Source: Deinococcus marmoris
Lineage (GTDB): Bacteria; Deinococcota; Deinococci; Deinococcales; Deinococcaceae
Direction of reading: 5' to 3'
NCBI RefSeq assembly: GCF_001949125.1
Contig: NZ_MSTI01000068.1
Coordinates: 1 to 64,000 of the forward strand
Length of the DNA stretch: 64,000 bases
Shown here: in pieces, positions 30,765 through 44,446 of the stretch
Layout: every line of letters begins with the position of its first letter
Position numbering within the stretch: position 1 is the first letter of the stretch
Notes under the pieces: generated by a model
What the model was told of the DNA's origin: nothing
The model's input: the letters and a program-made list of their open reading frames with translations, nothing else
The model's database searches: none
Translations under genes and position numbers: made by a program

Positions 30765-32033
30765 ATGAATGACGAACGGGAGAGAATTTTTACCGTCGAG
30801 GCCACGCCAGTCAAGTTCGGGCCGGGCGCGGCGCTGGAAACGGGCTGGGAGTTGCGGCGGCTGGGAGCGCGGCGTGTGTTTTTTGTGGTGGACCCCGAAG
30901 TGCTGAGGCTGGGGCTGGCCGAAGCCGTGCTGAACAGCATCCGCGCCGAGGGAATAGAAGTCACCCTCTATTCGGACGTGGAGACCGAACCGACGCTGGC
31001 CTCCTTCGAGCGGGCAGTGGCGGCGGCGCGGGCGGCGGATGCCGACGCCTTTGCTGCGCTGGGCGGAGGCAGCGCCATCGACACGGCGAAAGTGGCGAAT
31101 CTGGTGATCTCGGACGGCGGCGGAATCATGGAATACGTGAACGCGCCCGTGGGCGGGGGCCGTCAGCCTGCCGGGCCGCTGCGCCCTCTCCTCGCCATCC
31201 CTACCACGCCCGGCAGCGGTTCGGAAGCCACCACCGTCGCCATCCTCGACTTGCCCGAACTGAAGATCAAGACCGGCATCAGCCACCGCAGCATGCGGCC
31301 CACGCAGGCCATCGTGGACCCGGAATTGACCCGCAGTGCGCCGTCTGCCGTGATCGCCTCGGCGGGGCTGGATGTGGTGTGTCACGCCGCCGAGAGTTTC
31401 CTGAGCCGTCCGTACACCAGCCGCCCGCGTCCCGCCACGCCCGGAGAGCGTCCGCCCTATCAGGGCAGCAACCCGGTGGCCGACCTGTGGTCCGCTCAGG
31501 CCATCCGCAACGGCGGTCAATATCTGCGCCGCGCCGTGCAGGACGCCGAGGACAGCGAGGCCAGGGGAGCCATGATGCTCAGCGCCACGATGGCGGGCGT
31601 GGGCTTTGGCTCGGCGGGGGTGCATATTCCACACGCCTGCGCCTACCCGATTGCGGGCCTCAAGCACGAGTACCGTCACCCCGGCTATCCCGGCGACAAG
31701 AACTTCGTGCCGCACGGCTTCAGCGTGATCGTCACCGCGCCCGCCGCCTTCCGTTTTACCTTTGACAGCGATCCGGCGCGCCACATCCAGGCGGCCTCCA
31801 TGCTGACCGGGCAAACGTATGAACCGGATGACCGGAACGCCCTGCCCGACGCACTGCTCTCGCTGATGCGTGACATTCAGGCCCCACTCGGCGTGCGCAC
31901 CTTCGGCTACGACGAATCTGATATTCCCGCACTGGTGGACGGAGCGCTCAAGCAGCAGCGGCTGCTGAACGTCGCCCCCCGCACGCCCACGGCGGACGAT
32001 CTGGCGCGAATTTTCACGGAGTCGATGGGCTAG
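30765..32033 (+). CDS. Hydroxyacid-oxoacid transhydrogenase-like iron alcohol dehydrogenase
   Basis: 422 residues. ALGGGSAIDTAKVANLVISD is the nucleotide-binding loop of the iron-containing ADH family. IPTTPGSGSEATTVAILD, SAGLDVVCHAAESFLSRPYT, GVHIPHACAYPIAGLKHEYR and FVPHGFSVIVTAPAAF give the His/Asp metal ligands. Length and the two insert segments fit the HOT/ADHFE1 group, which passes hydride from 4-hydroxybutyrate or L-3-hydroxybutyrate to 2-oxoglutarate. The substrate here is inferred from family likeness only. ATG preceded by gggggc. Confidence 0.85.
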   Translation: MNDERERIFTVEATPVKFGPGAALETGWELRRLGARRVFFVVDPEVLRLGLAEAVLNSIRAEGIEVTLYSDVETEPTLASFERAVAAARAADADAFAALGGGSAIDTAKVANLVISDGGGIMEYVNAPVGGGRQPAGPLRPLLAIPTTPGSGSEATTVAILDLPELKIKTGISHRSMRPTQAIVDPELTRSAPSAVIASAGLDVVCHAAESFLSRPYTSRPRPATPGERPPYQGSNPVADLWSAQAIRNGGQYLRRAVQDAEDSEARGAMMLSATMAGVGFGSAGVHIPHACAYPIAGLKHEYRHPGYPGDKNFVPHGFSVIVTAPAAFRFTFDSDPARHIQAASMLTGQTYEPDDRNALPDALLSLMRDIQAPLGVRTFGYDESDIPALVDGALKQQRLLNVAPRTPTADDLARIFTESMG

Positions 32034-32092
32034 GGGCCGGGGCGCGGTTTGAGCTTTTCCCGAACCCTACAAGCCACAGCCCACAACCCAAT

Positions 32093-32437
32093 TCATCCCT
32101 CCACGTCCAGCAACTGAATTTCCCCCGTTTGCGCCGGACCGTCGATGGTCAGCACTTCCAGACGGCAGGGCAGATCGTCGCGGCCCAGTTCGCGGGTCAG
32201 GTATTCCAGCGCGGCGCGGTGCATCAGCGCCAGCTTGCGCGGCGTGACGCTCTCGGCAGCGCTGCCGTAGCGGGTCTGGCGACGCTGGCGGACCTCGGTA
32301 AAAATAAGAGTTGCATCCGAATCGCGGGAAACGATGTCGATCTCACCGCCGGGAATGCGGTAATTGCGGGCCAGAACCTCGCGGCCCAGGCCCAGCAGGT
32401 GGGCAGCGGCGCGGTCCTCGGCGTCTGCGCCTTTCAA
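32093..32437 (-). CDS. YraN/UPF0102 nuclease-fold protein
   Basis: 114 residues. [40 protein letters not shown] and [20 protein letters not shown] match the UPF0102 motif (G-E-I-D-(I/L)-(V/I), then E-V-(R/K)-x-R), a restriction-endonuclease-like fold with Asp and Glu in place. Function is undetermined in most bacteria. The only possible start after the in-frame stop is TTG at 32437. Third gene of the dsRBD-HAD-YraN operon, 16 bases after the HAD stop. Confidence 0.88.
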   Translation of the reverse strand: MKGADAEDRAAAHLLGLGREVLARNYRIPGGEIDIVSRDSDATLIFTEVRQRRQTRYGSAAESVTPRKLALMHRAALEYLTRELGRDDLPCRLEVLTIDGPAQTGEIQLLDVEG

Positions 32438-32453
32438 GAGCGGAGAACTGGCT

Positions 32454-33112
<659 letters not shown>

Positions 33113-33116
<4 letters not shown>

Positions 33117-33529
33117 CCTTCCTGCTCTGGGCCGTGGCCCAGTTCGCCCAGCAGATCACGGTACAGGCGGGCGGCGTCGGCGCGCACCTCGTCCAGTGTG
33201 GCGTCGTCGTGCGAGAGTTCCAGGGCCGTTTCCAGCGCGGCTTCCAGCACGCCGGAATAGATCGGCCAGCGGGCGGGAGCTTCTGTCTCGTCTTCAGGCA
33301 ATTCCGCTTCGCTGACGCCGTCCAGCGCCCGCATGGCCGATTCCGCCGCCAATCGCTCGGCGTCCTTCTTGCTGCGGCCCTCGCCGCCCACGCCCAGTAC
33401 ACGCCCGCTGGCAATCACCTGTACCCGGAACAGACGCTCATGCGCCGGGCCGTGCGACACCGCCTCGAAGATCGGCGCACCCTGCCCCTGTCCCACCAGC
33501 CGCGCGATCAGTTCACCCTTGGCATTCAT
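33113..33529 (-). CDS. Stand-alone double-stranded RNA-binding domain protein
   Basis: 138 residues. The first 70 form one ds[43 protein letters not shown] and [17 protein letters not shown]. The KK-x-A-E-x-x-A-A-x-x-A pattern of helix 2 is intact. The C-terminal half is acidic and helical with no known domain. No RNase III catalytic part is present. TAGTCT six bases before the ATG marks a leaderless start. First gene of an operon with a HAD hydrolase and YraN. Confidence 0.85.
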
Positions 33530-33582
33530 GGCCCCAGACTAGGGCATAGCGTCTGACAGGGTGGGGCGCGTTAGCCTGGGCC

Positions 33583-34068
33583 ATGCGTCCACTGTTGCCC
33601 CTGCTGCTCGTGACCTGTTGTGGCTGGGCAGGAGGTCTGGCCCAGTCGCCCGCACCGCTGCCGCCCAGCCCCATTCAGCCGGGCCAGGTCTGGACCCTGA
33701 GCGGCACGACGGCGGAAGGTGAGCTGTTCCAGACCACATTGCGCCTGAGCGTCCAGCCGCCCGCAGGGACGCCTGCCACCTACCGCGCGGACCGGGGCGT
33801 GCTGCTGCTGGATCAGAAAAATTCCTCGCTGATTGCCCTGGACTTTGCCGACGCCCAGGACGGCGGACTGGCACTGGCCTGCGCGTATATCGGCCCCCTG
33901 CAAGGAAAGGTATTTAAGGGTGTGCTGGCCGCCGCCCCACTGGACAATCTGCCGCCCTTGCTGGAGGCGGCCCTGGCCATCTTCAAGGTGGCCACAACCC
34001 CCGCAGACCGCGCCGAGGCCAGCGCCGAGTTGAAGCTGGGACACTGCACGCTGAGCCTGGAGCCGTGA
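33583..34068 (+). CDS. Hypothetical secreted protein
   Basis: 161 residues. A hydrophobic signal (LLPLLLVTCCGWAGGLAQ) precedes a small, probably beta-rich domain with PGQVWTLSGTTAEGELFQTT and LALACAYIGPLQGKVFKGVL. Two cysteines remain after the signal region (ALACAY and LGHCTL) and could pair outside the membrane. TAGCCT five bases before the ATG points to a leaderless start. I do not recognise the family. Confidence 0.7.
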   Translation: MRPLLPLLLVTCCGWAGGLAQSPAPLPPSPIQPGQVWTLSGTTAEGELFQTTLRLSVQPPAGTPATYRADRGVLLLDQKNSSLIALDFADAQDGGLALACAYIGPLQGKVFKGVLAAAPLDNLPPLLEAALAIFKVATTPADRAEASAELKLGHCTLSLEP

Positions 34069-34159
34069 ACCACAATTTTAGATTCACAACTTTGGATGGA
34101 GAAAAACCGTCCACCAAAAGGCTGTTTCGCACAGTTCACGCTGAGGGCAGACTGCGGGC

Positions 34160-34375
34160 ATGGAAAAGAAACTGATTCGCGACATGGACAGGAAAGTTCT
34201 CGGCGGCGTGGTGGCGGGCCTGCAACGCCTCTACGCTCCGCAGGTGGACCTGATGCTGTTGCGGGTGGCGGCAGCGGTGGTGGCCGTCTGTATTCCCCCG
34301 GTGACCCTGGCCTACGCGGCGCTGTGGATCATCGCGCCGCGTTCGGACCAGCGGCAGCTTCAGCCTGCGGCGTAG
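34160..34375 (+). CDS. PspC-domain membrane protein
   Basis: 71 residues. DRKVLGGVVAGLQRLYAPQV, DLMLLRVAAAVVAVCIPPVT and LAYAALWIIAPR match the PspC domain (G-V-x-x-G-L, D-x-x-x-x-R, Y-x-x-x-W-x-x-x-P) with one or two membrane segments. PspC proteins take part in envelope-stress sensing in other bacteria. Alone here, without other psp genes. Confidence 0.88.
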   Translation: MEKKLIRDMDRKVLGGVVAGLQRLYAPQVDLMLLRVAAAVVAVCIPPVTLAYAALWIIAPRSDQRQLQPAA

Positions 34376-34383
34376 TGGAGAGG

Positions 34384-34422
34384 CAGAACGCCACCGGGAG
34401 AGGACTGTCCGGCGGCGTTCTG
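34384..34422. terminator. Convergent hairpin between PspC and HerA-like genes
   Basis: Perfect 9-base stem cagaacgcc / ggcgttctg around a 21-base loop, placed between two convergent stop codons. No strong T-run. Confidence 0.5.
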
Positions 34423-34437
34423 TTCTGGCGTGCGCTC

Positions 34438-36846
34438 TTACCCCTCCGCCCCTGCCCAGGCCGCCCGCAACGCCCCGTTCTCGGAGACAAAAGGGAGCCA
34501 CGCCAGCGCGATCAGCAGAATGCTGACATCTGCCGCTTTGGCGCGGATTTCCACGCGTTCCAGTTCCCCACCTGAGATTCCGCTCAGCGCGTCCACCTCG
34601 GCCTGAACCTGGTTTTGCAGGTCCTGCATCTGCTGTGAAACCTGCGCCCATTCCGCCTGTGCGGCCTGCACGTCCTGCCCCTCGCGCATGGAGCGGCCCA
34701 CGCCGGAGACGCCGCTACGGAGGGCTGTGGTTCTGCGTCCGCCGCCAAATAATGCACCCAGCACGCCCACGCCCACATTCATGGCGGTCTGAAGCTGCGC
34801 CTGTTGGGCCTGTGCCTGTTGCTGTCCCACCTTCATCTGCGCGCGTTCCAGCCGGGTTTGCAGGGTGGCAACCTTCGAGGCGTACTTGGCCCGCAACTTC
34901 TGCACCGCCGCATCCCGCGCCTCGCGTCCGGCGTGGCTGGCCCGTGCGCGGAAATCGCCCTCGGACTCGCCGGGAGAACTCATCACGCCGCTGGACGGGT
35001 CCTGCCACAGCGTCAGCGGCTTGCTGGCGGCCACGTATTTGGCAGCCTCCTTGCTCCATTTCGGATAGTTCTTGGCGTCCAGCAGTGGCGCGGGAACCTC
35101 GGCAAAGCTCGCGCCGTCGTTTGCAGACTTCTCCAGCGTGGCCGGGTTCACGGGCAGCTCCGCCGCATCCGCCCAGTTCACGGCAATCGGTCCGTCACCC
35201 GCTTCCAGCGCCAGCGGCAGCGTGCCGCTCACGTCCACCCGCGCTTTCAGGTTGCTGTAACGCACATTCGCCACCGCCAGCAGGTGCGGGTGGTAGGTCA
35301 CGCCCGTCTCGGTGGTGGGAATATAGACCTCGGTGACGCCGGGGGGGAGGAGTGGCTTTGCCGCCGTAGATGGTTGAAGGTTGATGGTTGATGGAGGGGG
35401 CGCTGTTTTTCCATCGACCATCAACTGTCCACCATCAACCTTCCCCTGCGCCAGCTTCCGTATCTGACTCCCGGTGATCGGCCCCGCCAGATAACTCATG
35501 GTCCAGCGCGTCGTGAACAGCGTGGGGCGGGCGTCGTGGACGTTGTGCATCAGAAAGACACGTTTGCCCAGGCCCGACAGCAGTTTGTCCAACTCGGCCT
35601 TGCTCATGGCTTCCTGCCCGGCGGACGCGCCCTGCAACGCCTCCAGCACGCGGGCCTTGTCGTTGTCGGTCTGGAGGCGGCCAATCATCCACGTTCCGGT
35701 GTTGCTCAGGCCCTTGTAATCCAGATCGACGGGATTTTGCGTCGCCAGCGTCACGCCCAGGCCAAAAGCGCGGGCCTGCTTGAGCAGCGTCAGCATCGGA
35801 GGCTTGCTGGGCGGGTTGCCGTTTGGCGGAAAGAATCCAGCGATTTCATCCATGTACAGCAGCGCCCGCAGAGAACTCGTCCCGGACTGCGTCCTCATCC
35901 AGCCCAGCACGGCATTCAGCAACATACTCACAAAAAACATCCGCTCGGAGTCGTTCAGGTGCGCGATGTTCATGATCGAGACGCGCGGCTTGCCCTCCGG
36001 CGTGAACAGGAAACGGCCCACGTCCAGCGGTTCGCCCTGCGTCCAGACCGCGAAGCCCGGCGAGGCCAGCAGGTTGTTCAGGCTCATGGCGAGGTCAAAG
36101 CGGTCCTTGGGCGGGTAAAAGGCGTCCACGCCCATCACCCCGATCTGCGTGAACGGCGGCGTCTGGATTCCGGCGATCATTCCCGCCATGTCCATCGTGC
36201 GGCCCTCGCCCCAGGCGTGCGATAGCAACGTGGACAGCAGCACATGCTCGCGCGAACGCAGCGGATCGGCGTCGATGCCCAGCAATCCCAGCAGGCCACT
36301 CACGGTGCCCCCGATGCGCTCGCGCAGGGCGTCGGCGTCGTCCATGATCTCCGGCGGCGGAGCGTCAAACCCTTTCAGCACGCTGATCGGGCGGCCCGCG
36401 CTGCTGCCGGGGGTGTAGACCGCGAAATCGACCTTTTCCTTGAGGGTGCGGATGCGTTCGCCGCTCTGGCCCCAGTCGGCCAGCCCCTTTTGCCACATGG
36501 CCGCCTTCTGCGCGGCCAGTTCATCAGGGGTGATGCCGCCGCGCGTAGCCTCGGATTCATCCACCCACGGACGGAAATCGGCGGGCGCGAGGTCCGGGAA
36601 TGTCAGCAGCAGGTTCGCCAGATCGCCCTTGGGATCGACGGCCAGCACCGGAATGCCGTCCATCGCCGCTTCCTCGATCAGCCCCAGCCCCAGCCCGGTC
36701 TTGCCGCTCCCGGTCATGCCGATGATGACGGCGTGGGTGGTCAGATCGGCGCTGTCGTACAGCAGCAATTCATCGGTGACTGCCGCTGTTCCGCCGTCCA
36801 CTGCCTTGCCGAGGTAAAACGCGCCGAGCTTCTCGTAATCGGACAT
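34438..36846 (-). CDS. HerA-like/DUF853 ATPase
   Basis: 802 residues. Walker A GMTGSGKTGLGLGLIEEAA at residues 43-61; VLAVDPKGDLANLLLTFPDL; Walker B-like LRALLYMDEIAGFFPP near 335; FGLGVTLATQNPVDLDYKGL sensor region. A second half contains a coiled-coil-like stretch (KVATLQTRLERAQMKVGQQQ) and a glycine-rich segment near GALFGGGRR. The family pumps or remodels DNA in HerA-NurA style, but this DUF853 branch is uncharacterised. Residues about 469-493 come from an inverted repeat inserted in frame. TATGCT six bases before the ATG. Confidence 0.85.
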   Translation of the reverse strand: MSDYEKLGAFYLGKAVDGGTAAVTDELLLYDSADLTTHAVIIGMTGSGKTGLGLGLIEEAAMDGIPVLAVDPKGDLANLLLTFPDLAPADFRPWVDESEATRGGITPDELAAQKAAMWQKGLADWGQSGERIRTLKEKVDFAVYTPGSSAGRPISVLKGFDAPPPEIMDDADALRERIGGTVSGLLGLLGIDADPLRSREHVLLSTLLSHAWGEGRTMDMAGMIAGIQTPPFTQIGVMGVDAFYPPKDRFDLAMSLNNLLASPGFAVWTQGEPLDVGRFLFTPEGKPRVSIMNIAHLNDSERMFFVSMLLNAVLGWMRTQSGTSSLRALLYMDEIAGFFPPNGNPPSKPPMLTLLKQARAFGLGVTLATQNPVDLDYKGLSNTGTWMIGRLQTDNDKARVLEALQGASAGQEAMSKAELDKLLSGLGKRVFLMHNVHDARPTLFTTRWTMSYLAGPITGSQIRKLAQGKVDGGQLMVDGKTAPPPSTINLQPSTAAKPLLPPGVTEVYIPTTETGVTYHPHLLAVANVRYSNLKARVDVSGTLPLALEAGDGPIAVNWADAAELPVNPATLEKSANDGASFAEVPAPLLDAKNYPKWSKEAAKYVAASKPLTLWQDPSSGVMSSPGESEGDFRARASHAGREARDAAVQKLRAKYASKVATLQTRLERAQMKVGQQQAQAQQAQLQTAMNVGVGVLGALFGGGRRTTALRSGVSGVGRSMREGQDVQAAQAEWAQVSQQMQDLQNQVQAEVDALSGISGGELERVEIRAKAADVSILLIALAWLPFVSENGALRAAWAGAEG
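35369..35442. repeat. Inverted array of the word gttgatgg inside a coding gene
   Basis: Left arm gatggttgaaggttgatggt plus tgatgg; right arm ccatcgaccatcaactgtcc plus accatcaacctt. Arms are complementary with a 16-base centre. The insert keeps the HerA-like frame and encodes GKVDGGQLMVDGKTAPPPST and following residues in the linker after the ATPase domain. Confidence 0.8.
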
Positions 36847-36914
36847 GCGGTCAGCATACGAGCATTTTTCAGGCGCGCGGCGATCAGACCGTCGGGGACT
36901 ACCAGCAGGCCCTT

Positions 36915-37049
36915 ACACGGATTCCGTCTATTTCGCGCAGAAATCGGGACAGCGCCGATTCCTGCACTCCATGCCCGGAACCCGTTTTCTTCCCACTCAC
37001 TCCGTTCGGATTTCTAGGTGTTTCTCACACCTTTCAATCGGAGTCCGTA
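36915..37049 (-). repeat. Structured dispersed repeat A, copy 4
   Basis: Reverse orientation. Read on the minus strand it runs tacggactccgatt to gacggaatccgtgt. Hairpin 1 is aggtgtgagaaacacct; hairpin 2 pairs gtgcaggaatcgg with ccgatttctgcgc. Its left end meets the mnmA stop codon (37050-37052), so mnmA transcription enters it in sense orientation. Confidence 0.87.
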
Positions 37050-38213
<1,164 letters not shown>

Positions 38214-38343
38214 AGCAATCACGGACATTATCAGTCTGGCTCCACCATGCGCGGTGAGGAGGGCGGCAATTGCCAGGATCAGGCGGGTCAAAAGCCGCCC
38301 GGTCCCCTTTTTTTCATGTGACCTGCACTATCATGTTTGGCAT

Positions 38344-38721
38344 ATGCCGTATACGATCCTCGTCGCCGACGATGAGCCAGCCATCCGCACCATGCTGGAA
38401 GTCATTCTGTCCGCCGATGGACACGAGATCGTGGCGGTGCCCGACGGCAAGGCGGCGCTGGATTACCTGCGGGACCACACCCCCGACGCCATGTTGCTGG
38501 ACATCAAGATGCCGCACATGGACGGCTTTGAAATCTGCTCGCGCGTCAAGCGTGTCAAGCGGCTGCGCGACACCCCCGTGCTGCTGCTGACCGGCTTCGA
38601 CGATGATCAGACGCGCGACCACGCCAAGCTGGTGGGCGCGGACGACATCGTCTATAAACCGCTGTCCGGCAAGAACCTGCGCGGACGCATCAACCAGCTC
38701 GTCGCGGCCCGCCGCCCCTGA
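38344..38721 (+). CDS. Single-domain response regulator (receiver)
   Basis: 125 residues, one CheY-like domain and nothing else. ILVADDEPAIRTMLEVIL gives the acidic pocket. DAMLLDIKMPHMDGFEICSR carries the phosphorylatable Asp at about 54. VLLLTGFDDDQ and DIVYKPLSGKNLRGRINQL give the conserved Thr and Lys. No histidine kinase is adjacent. TATCAT nine bases before the ATG suggests a leaderless mRNA. A class A PBP gene starts 63 bases downstream on the same strand, so co-transcription is likely. Confidence 0.92.
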   Translation: MPYTILVADDEPAIRTMLEVILSADGHEIVAVPDGKAALDYLRDHTPDAMLLDIKMPHMDGFEICSRVKRVKRLRDTPVLLLTGFDDDQTRDHAKLVGADDIVYKPLSGKNLRGRINQLVAARRP

Positions 38722-38784
38722 CGGCCCCCAGCTCTTTTTCCACGGGCTGCTTTGCCACAGGCCGTTTTTCCACGAGGTGCGCCC

Positions 38785-41163
<2,379 letters not shown>

Positions 41164-41253
41164 CTTGCTGGCTGCCTGAACCGGGTTGCCTCCCAAGCCG
41201 TCCTCACCGCCCCGTCATGCAAATGAACGGGGCGGCGCGGCATGATGCTGGGC

Positions 41254-41661
41254 ATGAGCCACCGACATGCCCCCCTGCTGACGCTGCTTCTCGCGCTGGG
41301 GACGGTGCCCACCCTGAGCAGCGCCGACGCCCGCGTGCGCCTGGGCGACACCCTGCCCGCCCACCCCTGGCAGACCAGCGCCAATGCAGATGGCCGCGAG
41401 GTGGTGGTGGTCTACAGCCACGACTGCGGCGATCTGGGGGCGCTATGGCAGGCCGTGCTGGACAGCGATCTGCCTGTACGCGCCGTGAACGCGGAGGGCA
41501 CGCCCTCGCCCGCCCCGGCTGGCGTCAATCCCTGGCGCGGTGACGGGGCCACCGCCTTCGCCCGCGCCTTGAAAGTGAGCGCCTATCCCACCGTGTTGCT
41601 GGTGCAGGGGGACCGGATTCTGAACGCCTGGGAAGGGGATTTCACGGGGAAGTTGGAGTAG
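41254..41661 (+). CDS. Secreted thioredoxin-fold-like protein, degenerate active site
   Basis: 135 residues with a signal peptide (LLTLLLALGTVPTLSSADA). VVVVYSHDCGDLGALWQAVL occupies the position of the thioredoxin CxxC but has a single Cys. VSAYPTVLLVQGDRILNAWE resembles the cis-Pro loop and following strands. Two genes before ccdA, so a link to periplasmic thiol chemistry is plausible. CATGAT seven bases before this ATG favours it over ATG 41242. Fold assignment is tentative. Confidence 0.62.
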   Translation: MSHRHAPLLTLLLALGTVPTLSSADARVRLGDTLPAHPWQTSANADGREVVVVYSHDCGDLGALWQAVLDSDLPVRAVNAEGTPSPAPAGVNPWRGDGATAFARALKVSAYPTVLLVQGDRILNAWEGDFTGKLE

Positions 41662-41859
41662 ATGGGCGTGCCTGAGAGCGAGCAGGCTACCGGAAAGCAA
41701 ACGCGGGAAAAGTTGAACGAGGGCGAATTTCAATCTGCCACGTCAGACGCTGAACTGGGACGCGCCTATACGGAGGCTACGGAGGAGATGAGAGCTGATC
41801 CGCTGTTTGACGCTAGCCCCAACGACGGTTTGTCGCTCAGCACTGAAAAGGATTGGTAA
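41662..41859 (+). CDS. Small acidic protein, possible antitoxin
   Basis: 65 residues, directly after the preceding stop codon. Acidic and helical: KQTREKLNEGEFQSATSDAE, EATEEMRADPLFDASPNDGL. No DNA-binding motif is visible. It precedes and slightly overlaps a fragment that looks like the end of a PemK-type toxin, so it may be the antitoxin of a decayed pair. Confidence 0.5.
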   Translation: MGVPESEQATGKQTREKLNEGEFQSATSDAELGRAYTEATEEMRADPLFDASPNDGLSLSTEKDW

Positions 41860-41959
41860 GTCTGCCGCCGCGCGTCTGCGCCGCAGCCTGGGCCACCTTC
41901 CCGCCGATTTAATGACGGCGCTGGAAGGACGGTTGAGAGAGCATCTGGGGATGATCTGA
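41834..41959 (+). pseudogene. Remnant of a PemK/MazF-type toxin (C-terminal part)
   Basis: An open frame without a usable start, shifted relative to the preceding ORF, encodes KSAAARLRRSLGHLPADLMT then ALEGRLREHLGMI and a stop. This is the typical C-terminal helix of PemK-family toxins (compare LVKRLGFVPDDLMLEIDGKL in the intact MazF at 2014). The catalytic N-terminal barrel is missing. Confidence 0.5.
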
Positions 41960-42039
41960 TGGCGTTGTTTCATCTGTTCCCACCTCCCAAAAGGACGCCC
42001 GCCCCGGTTCCCATTCTCCGCAGCCGCTAGACTCCCCGC

Positions 42040-42707
<668 letters not shown>

Positions 42708-42723
<16 letters not shown>

Positions 42724-43424
42724 ATGAGGGTGCGGGAAGTAGGGTGTGGGCTGTGGGAAAAGACCAACCCCCACACCCCACACCCCACGCCCCACAACCC
42801 GCGTTGCAACTGCGTGATCTGTGGCTGAGGCTGGGCCGCGAGGTGATCCTGCGCGGCGTGAATCTGGATGTGCTGCCGGGCGAGGGAATTACATTACTGG
42901 GCGAGAACGGGGCAGGCAAGACCACGCTGCTGCGCTTGCTGGCCTCTGGGCTGCGGCCCACGCGTGGCGAGGGTAGGGTCATGGGCTTTGACCTGCGCGA
43001 CTCGCGGGCGGTGCGCGATTACATTCACCTGATGCCCGTGGACGCGGGGTTATACCCGGACCTGAGCTGCACCGAGAATCTGGAATTTGCCCTCAAGATG
43101 CACGCCCAGACCGGCGATGTAGCGGCGGCATTGCGGCGCGTGACGCTGGAGGCCGCCGCTAGTCGCCGCGTGCGTTTCCTCTCTGCCGGGATGCGGAAGC
43201 GGCTGGCTCTGGCCCGCGCGCATCTGCTAGCCCGCCCGGTCACGCTGATAGACGAACCCTTCGCCAATCTGGACACCGCAGGCCGCCAGCTCGTGCTGGA
43301 GCTGCTGGCCGAACTCCGTACTGGGGGCGTCACGTTGCTGATCGCCGCCCACGAACCGGAGCTGGCCCGACAGGTGGCCCCGCGTGCGCTGCGGCTGGCC
43401 GCTGGGATCTTGCATGAGGAGTAG
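42708..43424 (+). CDS. ccmA: Heme exporter ATP-binding protein CcmA
   Basis: 238 residues from a GTG start inside ccdA. Walker A LLGENGAGKTTLLRLLASGL; signature FLSAGMRKRLALARAHLL (SAGM rather than SGGQ); Walker B VTLIDEPFANLDTAGR; H-loop IAAHE. The first 32 residues (SRVWAVGKDQPPHPTPHAPQ) derive from a GTGGG/CCCAC word repeat and are unlike the family, so the native start may have been lost or displaced. With CcmB it forms the ABC complex of system I cytochrome c maturation. Confidence 0.9.
42724..42800. repeat. Inverted array of the word gggtgtggg at the ccdA/ccmA junction
   Basis: Starts just after the ccdA stop codon. Left part agtagggtgtgggctgtggg; right part ccccacaccccacaccccac plus gccccacaacc. 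A one-armed relative (aaccctacaagccacagccc) lies at 32063-32090 after the transhydrogenase gene. It forms the first codons of ccmA. Confidence 0.65.
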
Positions 43425-43575
43425 AGGTCAAAGGGTCAAAGGGTCTGAGGGTCCAAGAGCGTGTTTTAAAAGCCTTTCAGGATTTCTGCGAGTCCCAGGA
43501 ACACGCGCTTTTAGCTCCTCTCCACCTGCGGGGGAGGCTGGGACTGGTACAGCTCCGCAGGAGAGGGGGGAAACG
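43425..43575. repeat. Word-repeat arm and C-rich repeat between ccmA and ccmB
   Basis: 43425-43458 is a single arm aggtcaaagggtcaaagggt plus ctgagggtcc, related to the gcl/hyi element and again starting at a stop codon. 43511-43575 has ctcctctccacctgcggggg and aggagagggggg, related to the allE/allB C-rich repeat. Confidence 0.6.
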
Positions 43576-43658
43576 CAAACGCCTTTCCAACGATGCCTGA
43601 ACAAAAAGGTTCCTATCTTCCAAAACCTCCACGCTTCCCACTCCCCCCAGGCCCACCC

Positions 43659-44369
43659 ATGAACAACATCTTCCACCTCGCCGCCAAAGATTTACGCGTC
43701 GCCGGACGCACGCGCGACACGCTGCTCGCCACTGCTTTCTTTGCCGGGCTGGTGCTGCTGGTGCTGGGGCTGGCGCTGGGCGGCAATGTGGGCCGCACAC
43801 TGTCCCAGACGGCGGGGGTGGCGTCCGGCGCAGTGTGGACCGCTCTGGCCCTGGCCGCCGCCGTGGGCGCGCAGCGGGCCTTCGCGCAGGAGCAGGAGGC
43901 GGGGGCGCTGGAGCAGCTCACGCTGTATCCGGGGCCGCACGGGGCGCTGTATCTGGGCAAGCTGCTGGGCGTGCTGGGGCCGCTGCTGCTGGTGGCGGCG
44001 TTCACGCTTCCGGCGGGGCTGTTGCTGTTCGGCGCGGCGGGCGCGGACTGTGCGCCGGGCCGCGAATGCGCGCCGACGCCGTGGCTTCTGCTGGCCCTCG
44101 TCACGGTGCTGGGCGTAACGGGGTTCGCGGCGGGCACCACCTTCTACGGCTCCATCACCGTCAGCCTGCGCGCCCGTGAGGCACTGCTGCCCGCGCTTGC
44201 CTTTCCGATTCTGGTCCCGGTGGTGATCGCCACCGTGCGCGCCACTTCGGGTCTGATAGAGGGGCTTCCCTTTGCCGAGTTGTGGCCCTGGTTCGCCTTC
44301 CTGACCGCGTTTGATATCGGGACGATCATTCTGGCGACGCTGCTGTTTCCCTACGCGGTGGAGGGCTAA
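43659..44369 (+). CDS. ccmB: Heme exporter membrane subunit CcmB
   Basis: 236 residues, about six membrane segments. MNNIFHLAAKDLRVAGRTRD, LAAAVGAQRAFAQEQEAGAL, EQLTLYPGPHGALYLGKLL and ALLPALAFPILVPVVIATVR match CcmB. The cytoplasmic E-x-E-x-x-x-x-G-x-L-E segment contacts CcmA. The start is the ATG before NNIFHL; a longer frame from 43593 covers repeat sequence. Further ccm genes are not in the window. Confidence 0.92.
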   Translation: MNNIFHLAAKDLRVAGRTRDTLLATAFFAGLVLLVLGLALGGNVGRTLSQTAGVASGAVWTALALAAAVGAQRAFAQEQEAGALEQLTLYPGPHGALYLGKLLGVLGPLLLVAAFTLPAGLLLFGAAGADCAPGRECAPTPWLLLALVTVLGVTGFAAGTTFYGSITVSLRAREALLPALAFPILVPVVIATVRATSGLIEGLPFAELWPWFAFLTAFDIGTIILATLLFPYAVEG

Positions 44370-44412
44370 TCCTTCTCTTGCGAAGACACAAGAAGCATAT
44401 CCCATCCACCAT

Positions 44413-44440
44413 TTGACACCCGCATCTCTTCTGCTATCAT
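44413..44440 (+). promoter_or_regulatory. Leaderless promoter of the zinc-ribbon gene
   Basis: TTGACA (44413-44418), 16-base spacer, TATCAT (44435-44440). The ATG begins six bases later, so transcription should start at or within a base of the initiation codon. Confidence 0.75.
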
Positions 44441-44446
44441 CAGAAT

